Part shown: one piece after another, positions 60,017-64,000 of the stretch
Position numbering within the stretch: position 1 is the first letter of the stretch
Layout: every line of letters starts with the position of its first letter
Assembly: GCF_024347575.1 (NCBI RefSeq)
Contig: NZ_AP025504.1
Location: 868,001-932,000 of the forward strand
Direction: 5' to 3'
DNA from: Vibrio pelagius
GTDB lineage: Bacteria > Pseudomonadota > Gammaproteobacteria > Enterobacterales > Vibrionaceae
Length of the DNA stretch: 64,000 bases
The notes under the pieces: generated by a model
Told to the model about the DNA's origin: nothing
Database searches by the model: none
Seen by the model: only the letters and a program-made list of their open reading frames with translations
Position numbers and translations under genes: made by a program

Positions 60017-60918
60017 GCAGTCCTGCCATTACCCAAAAATCGAATTCACTAAACGCAAACGCGTCGAAACCTAAGGCCTCTTCTTGGTTCAAACGCTTTA
60101 AGCCCGCTTTATGGTTGGCGCCGTTTGCGCTGTTTTTCTATCTGTTTCAGCTAGCCCCTATGGTTTGGGTACTGATTAACAGCTTCTTTTACGACGGTGA
60201 GTTGTCGCTCGAAAACTACACCGAGGTGTTTGATTCTGCTTTCATGATGCAGGCTTTTGGTAATAGTTTGTGGCTGTCCGTGTGGTCGAGCGTGTTTGGC
60301 TTAGCGATTGCGACTCTGTTGGTTTCTTCTCTGCGTCGCGTTGACTGTAAAATTCGCGACGGCGTGATCGCCTTTACCAACATGAGCAGCAACTTTGCCG
60401 GTGTCCCGCTCTCTTTCGCTTTCATCATCATTCTTGGTACCAACGGTGCGATAACTTTGTTGCTGAAGCAATATGGTCTATTGGGAGATTTTGACCTGTA
60501 CGGAAAGTGGGGCTTATTGGCGATCTATATCTACTTCCAAATTCCATTGGCGGTGTTGCTGTTGTATCCGGCGTTTGATGCGTTGAGCGACGATTGGCAG
60601 GCAGCATCTGCATTGCTTGGCGCGCAAACGTGGCAGTACTGGCTTAAGGTTGGTTTGCCTGTCTTATCTCCAGCGCTATTCGGCACTTTTATTATTCTGA
60701 TCGCTAACGCGATAGGTGCTTACGCCAGTGTCTATGCACTCACTTCTGGTAACTACAACGTCATTACTATTCGAATCGCGAGTCTGGTTTCGGGTGATCT
60801 GTTCCTTGAACCAAATCTAGCCGCTGCAATTTCTGTGATTCTGATGGCGATGCTGGCATTTATCACCGTGATTAACCAATGGCTTATCAGTAAGAGTTAT
60901 GCAGGGAAGAAAAGCTAA
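60013..60918 (+). CDS. ABC transporter permease 1 (PhnU-like)
   Basis: The 301-residue inner-membrane protein has six predicted helices and the permease coupling signature (DDWQAASALLGAQTWQYWLKVGLPVLSPALF, around residue 195-225), which contacts the ATPase. It overlaps the upstream gene by 4 bp (ATGA) and meets the next start at 60918, so translation is coupled. Together with permease 2 and the ATPase it forms the importer for the binding protein at 58050. Confidence 0.85.
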   Translation: MSSPAITQKSNSLNANASKPKASSWFKRFKPALWLAPFALFFYLFQLAPMVWVLINSFFYDGELSLENYTEVFDSAFMMQAFGNSLWLSVWSSVFGLAIATLLVSSLRRVDCKIRDGVIAFTNMSSNFAGVPLSFAFIIILGTNGAITLLLKQYGLLGDFDLYGKWGLLAIYIYFQIPLAVLLLYPAFDALSDDWQAASALLGAQTWQYWLKVGLPVLSPALFGTFIILIANAIGAYASVYALTSGNYNVITIRIASLVSGDLFLEPNLAAAISVILMAMLAFITVINQWLISKSYAGKKS

Positions 60919-61703
60919 TGCAAAACGTTAATACTCGCTTTCATAAAACGGTGGTTTTCTCGATCGTTGGCATCATGATGATTCCAATTCTTGCCACGTT
61001 CGTTTACTCGCTGTCATCACGTTGGGGAGCAACTATTCTGCCTGATGGTTTTACTCTGGATTGGTACGTTAGCCTACTGACGGACCCGCGCTTCCTACAA
61101 GCGTTTGGTCGTTCACTGTTTATCTGTATCGCGGCATTAGCACTGAGTGTGGTGCTGATTCTTCCGGCAATATTTGTGGTGTTCTACTATTTCCCGAAAC
61201 TGGACAAAGTAATGAATATCATGATCTTATTGCCGTTCGCTGTGCCACCAGTAGTCTCTTCTGTCGGCCTGCTACAGCTGTATGCCGATAGCGAAATTGC
61301 ACTTATCGGCACACCTTGGATCTTGATTGGCACCTACTTCACCATTGCGCTGCCATTCATGTATCGCGCTATCGCTAACAGCTTTCAGGCGATCAATCTG
61401 CATGATTTGATGGATGCCGCGCACCTGCTCGGCGCGAGCACCACAAAGGCTTTCTTATTGATTATTTTACCGAACCTGAAGAAGGGCTTGATGGCTTCTC
61501 TGTTCCTATCGTTCTCGTTCCTACTGGGAGAGTTCGTGTTTGCCAACATCTTGGTTGGAACACGTTACGAGACGCTACAAATCTATCTATACAACATGCG
61601 TCAGACCAGTGGTCACTTTACTTCAGCCTTGGTGATGACCTATTTCCTATTCATTTTCTTACTGACTTGGATGGCAAGTCGTTTTAGCCGTGGAGTCAAA
61701 TAA
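60918..61703 (+). CDS. ABC transporter permease 2 (PhnV-like)
   Basis: The 261-residue protein has six helices with the coupling loop DLMDAAHLLGASTTKAFLLIILPNLKKG near 160-185. Its start shares a base with the stop of permease 1 (TAATG), and its stop shares a base with the ATPase start. The two permeases of unequal length are typical of PhnUV or iron-type importers. Confidence 0.85.
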   Translation: MQNVNTRFHKTVVFSIVGIMMIPILATFVYSLSSRWGATILPDGFTLDWYVSLLTDPRFLQAFGRSLFICIAALALSVVLILPAIFVVFYYFPKLDKVMNIMILLPFAVPPVVSSVGLLQLYADSEIALIGTPWILIGTYFTIALPFMYRAIANSFQAINLHDLMDAAHLLGASTTKAFLLIILPNLKKGLMASLFLSFSFLLGEFVFANILVGTRYETLQIYLYNMRQTSGHFTSALVMTYFLFIFLLTWMASRFSRGVK

Positions 61704-62722
61704 TGAGTTATGTAAACGCACACAATCTAACGAAACGCTTCGGTGACAACACCGTTTTTGAAGACATTCAATTTACTATCGAGAAAGGTGAGTTTATTAC
61801 CCTGCTTGGGCCAAGTGGTTGTGGTAAATCTACCCTGCTACGTAGCTTGGCTGGGCTAAACCCAGTCGATGATGGCCAAATCTGGGTCAATGGTGAAGAC
61901 ATTACTCACCAAGCGCCGCAACAGCGCGGCATCGGTATGGTTTTTCAATCCTATGCATTGTTCCCAAATATGACGGTAGAGGGCAACATCGCCTTTGGCT
62001 TGAAAATGAAAAAGCTGGCTGGCGACGAAATCAAACGTGAAGTAGCAAAAGTGATTGAGCTGGTGGACTTGAAAGGTAAAGAGACCTTCTATCCACATCA
62101 GTTATCAGGTGGTCAGCGTCAACGCGTTGCTCTAGCGCGTGCTCTGGTGGTTAAGCCACGTATTCTGTTGCTTGATGAACCGCTTTCTGCATTGGATGCC
62201 AAGATCCGTAAGCACCTTCGTCAGCAGATCCGTGATATCCAAAAAGAGATGGATCTGACGACTATCTTTGTTACTCACGACCAAGAAGAGGCGATGATCA
62301 TGTCAGATCGCATCTTCTTGATGAACAAAGGCGAGATCGTTCAGGCAGGCACACCTGAAGAGATCTACACTCAACCTGCGAATGAGTTTGTCGCAGGCTT
62401 TATGGGACACTACAACTTAGTCCAAGCGAACAAAGCTAAACAACTTTTCGATATCGACACCGACTGGAAGGTCGCGATACGCCCTGAATCTATTTATGTC
62501 AAAGAGCTGGGAAGACAATACGGTGCACATATTTCAGCACCCAAAACGGGTACGATCCGTAATCATCAGCTGCTGGGCAACGTGATTCGCTATCAAGTTG
62601 ATGTGGATGAGTGTGAGCTCACTGTCGACCTATTAAATCGCTCTTCTGAGCGTTTATTGGCTAACGGTAGCCAACTAGAGTTGCTATTTAATTTAAACGA
62701 AATTCAGCCTGTGAGAGCCTAA
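61703..62722 (+). CDS. ABC transporter ATPase (PhnT-like)
   Basis: The 339-residue ATPase has Walker A GPSGCGKST near 35, Q-loop MVFQSYALFPNMTV near 80, signature LSGGQRQRVALARAL near 133, Walker B ILLLDEPLSALD near 153, H-loop FVTHDQEEAMIMSD near 188, and a C-terminal TOBE-like domain (about 240-339) in which ligand or regulators may bind. This is the CUT2-independent, POTA/PhnT-type layout. It ends 1 bp before the HAD gene. Confidence 0.88.
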   Translation: MSYVNAHNLTKRFGDNTVFEDIQFTIEKGEFITLLGPSGCGKSTLLRSLAGLNPVDDGQIWVNGEDITHQAPQQRGIGMVFQSYALFPNMTVEGNIAFGLKMKKLAGDEIKREVAKVIELVDLKGKETFYPHQLSGGQRQRVALARALVVKPRILLLDEPLSALDAKIRKHLRQQIRDIQKEMDLTTIFVTHDQEEAMIMSDRIFLMNKGEIVQAGTPEEIYTQPANEFVAGFMGHYNLVQANKAKQLFDIDTDWKVAIRPESIYVKELGRQYGAHISAPKTGTIRNHQLLGNVIRYQVDVDECELTVDLLNRSSERLLANGSQLELLFNLNEIQPVRA

Positions 62723-62723
62723 G

Positions 62724-63383
62724 ATGTCTAAGCCTTTGTATGTATTTGATATGGATGAAACCCTAGTCAACGGCGATGCTGCGATGATGTGGAATGAGTT
62801 CTTAGTCGAAAAAGGTATTGCGAGTGATGCAAGTTTTGTTGAAGAAGATCAGCGCCTTATGGGACTCTACACCCAAGGTAAGCTGGATATGGAAGATTAC
62901 CTAACATTCGCCATGCAGCCGCTTGCTGATATGACAACACAACAAGTGAATGCCTTGGTTGAGGAGTGCGTTGACACCAAAGTTCTACCTAATCTGTTTA
63001 AGCAGACTCTGCCATTGATAGAGCAACTAAAGCGCGATGAAATCGACATGCTGATCATCTCTGCCAGTGTGACTTTTTTGGTTGAAGTCGTAGGACAAAA
63101 ACTCGGCATTTCTGAGGCACTTGGTATCGATCTGGTCGAGAAGCAAGGGCGCTACACATCCAAAATAGAAGGCGTGCCGAGCTATCGAGAGGGTAAAGTG
63201 ACACGCTTAGAGCAGTGGATCGCTGCACAACCGACAACGTACTCAGAGATTCATTTCTACACTGACTCGATCAATGATCTGCCGCTTTGTGAGTATGCGG
63301 ATTATGTGTATTTGGTGAACCCATGCCCACGACTGAAGGCATTGGCCGACAGACCGAATTGGCAGACCTTGAATTGGGACTGA
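62724..63383 (+). CDS. HAD-family phosphatase (HAD-IB type)
   Basis: The 219-residue enzyme shows the HAD motifs: I FDMDETLVNGD (residues 8-18), II LIISASVTFLVEVVG near 112, and III/IV HFYTDSINDLPLCEYAD near 178-190, with an intervening helical cap, as in phosphoserine phosphatase-like members that act on small phosphomonoesters such as phosphocholine or phosphoethanolamine. It is the last gene of the transporter operon (1 bp after the ATPase) and is followed by a terminator. It would act after the phosphodiesterase-type enzyme if the substrate is a phosphodiester. Confidence 0.82.
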   Translation: MSKPLYVFDMDETLVNGDAAMMWNEFLVEKGIASDASFVEEDQRLMGLYTQGKLDMEDYLTFAMQPLADMTTQQVNALVEECVDTKVLPNLFKQTLPLIEQLKRDEIDMLIISASVTFLVEVVGQKLGISEALGIDLVEKQGRYTSKIEGVPSYREGKVTRLEQWIAAQPTTYSEIHFYTDSINDLPLCEYADYVYLVNPCPRLKALADRPNWQTLNWD

Positions 63384-63405
63384 TGCCGATTGTGGCCGCT
63401 TGAAC

Positions 63406-63436
63406 AAAAAACTCTGACATCGCGTCGGAGTTTTTT
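63406..63436 (+). terminator. Rho-independent terminator of the transporter-hydrolase operon
   Basis: AAAAAACTCTGAC and GTCGGAGTTTTTT pair with one mismatch over a 5-nt loop; T-runs follow on both strands, so it also ends the convergent RpiR-type gene. Confidence 0.82.
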
Positions 63437-63474
63437 GTTTTTACATCGAGACAAAGCTTATGACTGAAAGGGTT

Positions 63475-64000
63475 TTAGTCACCAAGAGGTTGTCGGTCGC
63501 CCCCTCCTCGGTAGGAGTCTAAAGCAACTTTCAAGCGGCGCAATTTATCGCGCGAGCGGTTCTTGTGATTGACTGCCATGCCCATTGAAAGTACATCCAC
63601 TAACGCCAGCATCGCGTAGCGAGACGCCGATGGTTTGTAGATGAAATCAGTTTCCATGTGCTTAATAGGTAATAAGATATCCGCAATGTTTGCTAGTGGT
63701 GTATCTTGTGGCGTAATCGCGATGATCTTAAGTCCATATTGTTTCGCTAGTTCGGCAGTTTCGGTGATAACGGGCGTAAAGCCTGTCGCGGAAATCATCA
63801 CCATCACATCATTGGCATCGGCTGTAGCGGCAACCATGCGTGACATTAAGCCATCGTTGTACGACACCACTGGATAGCCTAAACGAAACAGTCGGTGTTG
63901 CAGCTCTTGAGAGGCAATAGTTGAGCCGCCACCCATGCCAATAGCAATAATCTGTCTGGCGTTGTGTAGCCAGTTTACCGCGGTTTCAATGTCTTGTTCT
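63475..64000 (-). CDS. MurR/RpiR-type regulator, C-terminal SIS domain (partial)
   Basis: The frame runs from a stop at 63475 past the window end; about 175 residues are visible. The part shown has the SIS phosphosugar-binding fold: ARQIIAIGMGGGSTIASQEL near the window edge, ATADANDVMVMISATGFTP, IIAITPQDTPLANIADILLPI and a C-terminal helix with RSRDKLRRLKVALDSYR. Full-length RpiR-type proteins have an N-terminal helix-turn-helix, which would lie outside. The ligand is unknown. Convergent with the HAD gene, it is not in that operon. Confidence 0.82.
   Translation of the reverse strand, partial: EQDIETAVNWLHNARQIIAIGMGGGSTIASQELQHRLFRLGYPVVSYNDGLMSRMVAATADANDVMVMISATGFTPVITETAELAKQYGLKIIAITPQDTPLANIADILLPIKHMETDFIYKPSASRYAMLALVDVLSMGMAVNHKNRSRDKLRRLKVALDSYRGGGDRQPLGD

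Overview
The window is the replication-origin region of the second chromosome of a Vibrio (Vibrionaceae). It carries the chromosome II initiator gene rctB (minus strand), the origin with six regularly spaced GATC-containing iterons and a perfect DnaA box, the chromosome II partition genes parA2 and parB2, and six copies of the chromosome II centromere parS2. Gene content and order (lap genes, pdxH, vqmA, putA/putP) also resemble the origin-proximal part of V. cholerae chromosome II as I remember it. I cannot name the species from the sequence alone.

Layout. 1-4 kb: end of a solute-binding protein gene, a NADAR-family N-glycosidase, a small acidic protein, then a Fur-box-controlled operon of two peptide-type ABC ATPases and a hypothetical protein. 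4-9.8 kb: rctB, oriCII and parAB2. 9.8-14 kb: tmcA and a DUF342/FapA-type gene, with three parS2 sites between them. 14-23.6 kb: a minus-strand block holding lapC-lapG-lapD-lapB (c-di-GMP-controlled type I secretion and surface-adhesin retention) and a dctB/dctD-like two-component pair whose regulator has lost the sigma54 motifs. 23.7-29.3 kb: pdxH, the quorum-sensing regulator gene vqmA, an ISL3-family element lodged in the terminator T-tract of the sRNA gene vqmR, a distal cluster of RctB-type sites, and an AraC-family gene (probable put regulator) broken by an IS10-like IS4-family element with a clean 9-bp target duplication.

29.4-35 kb: proline catabolism (putA, a degenerate aldehyde-dehydrogenase-like gene, putP). 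35-43 kb: small proteins, an Lrp-type regulator, a DUF445 membrane protein, a metal efflux pump with its MarR-type regulator, a multidrug-type ABC exporter, a citrulline-hydrolase-like enzyme and a small lipase-like hydrolase. 43.4-55.5 kb: a nearly complete agmatine/putrescine pathway (aguA, aguB, puuA, puuB, puuC, puuD, puuR, gabT, gabD) with an NhaC-type antiporter, leading from agmatine through putrescine, gamma-glutamyl intermediates and GABA to succinate. 55.8 kb: a chromosomal Qnr-type pentapeptide gene. 57-64 kb: a GntR/UTRA-regulated operon that couples a PhnSTUV-like ABC importer to an alkaline-phosphatase-superfamily hydrolase and a HAD phosphatase, followed by a partial RpiR-type regulator. 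No C-P bond-cleaving enzyme is visible there, so its substrate is open; it is the best candidate for an undescribed system in the window.

No rRNA, tRNA, CRISPR array or prophage was seen. The two IS elements lie within 3.5 kb of each other, and both affect regulators (vqmR/vqmA and the put regulator) next to the distal RctB-site cluster.
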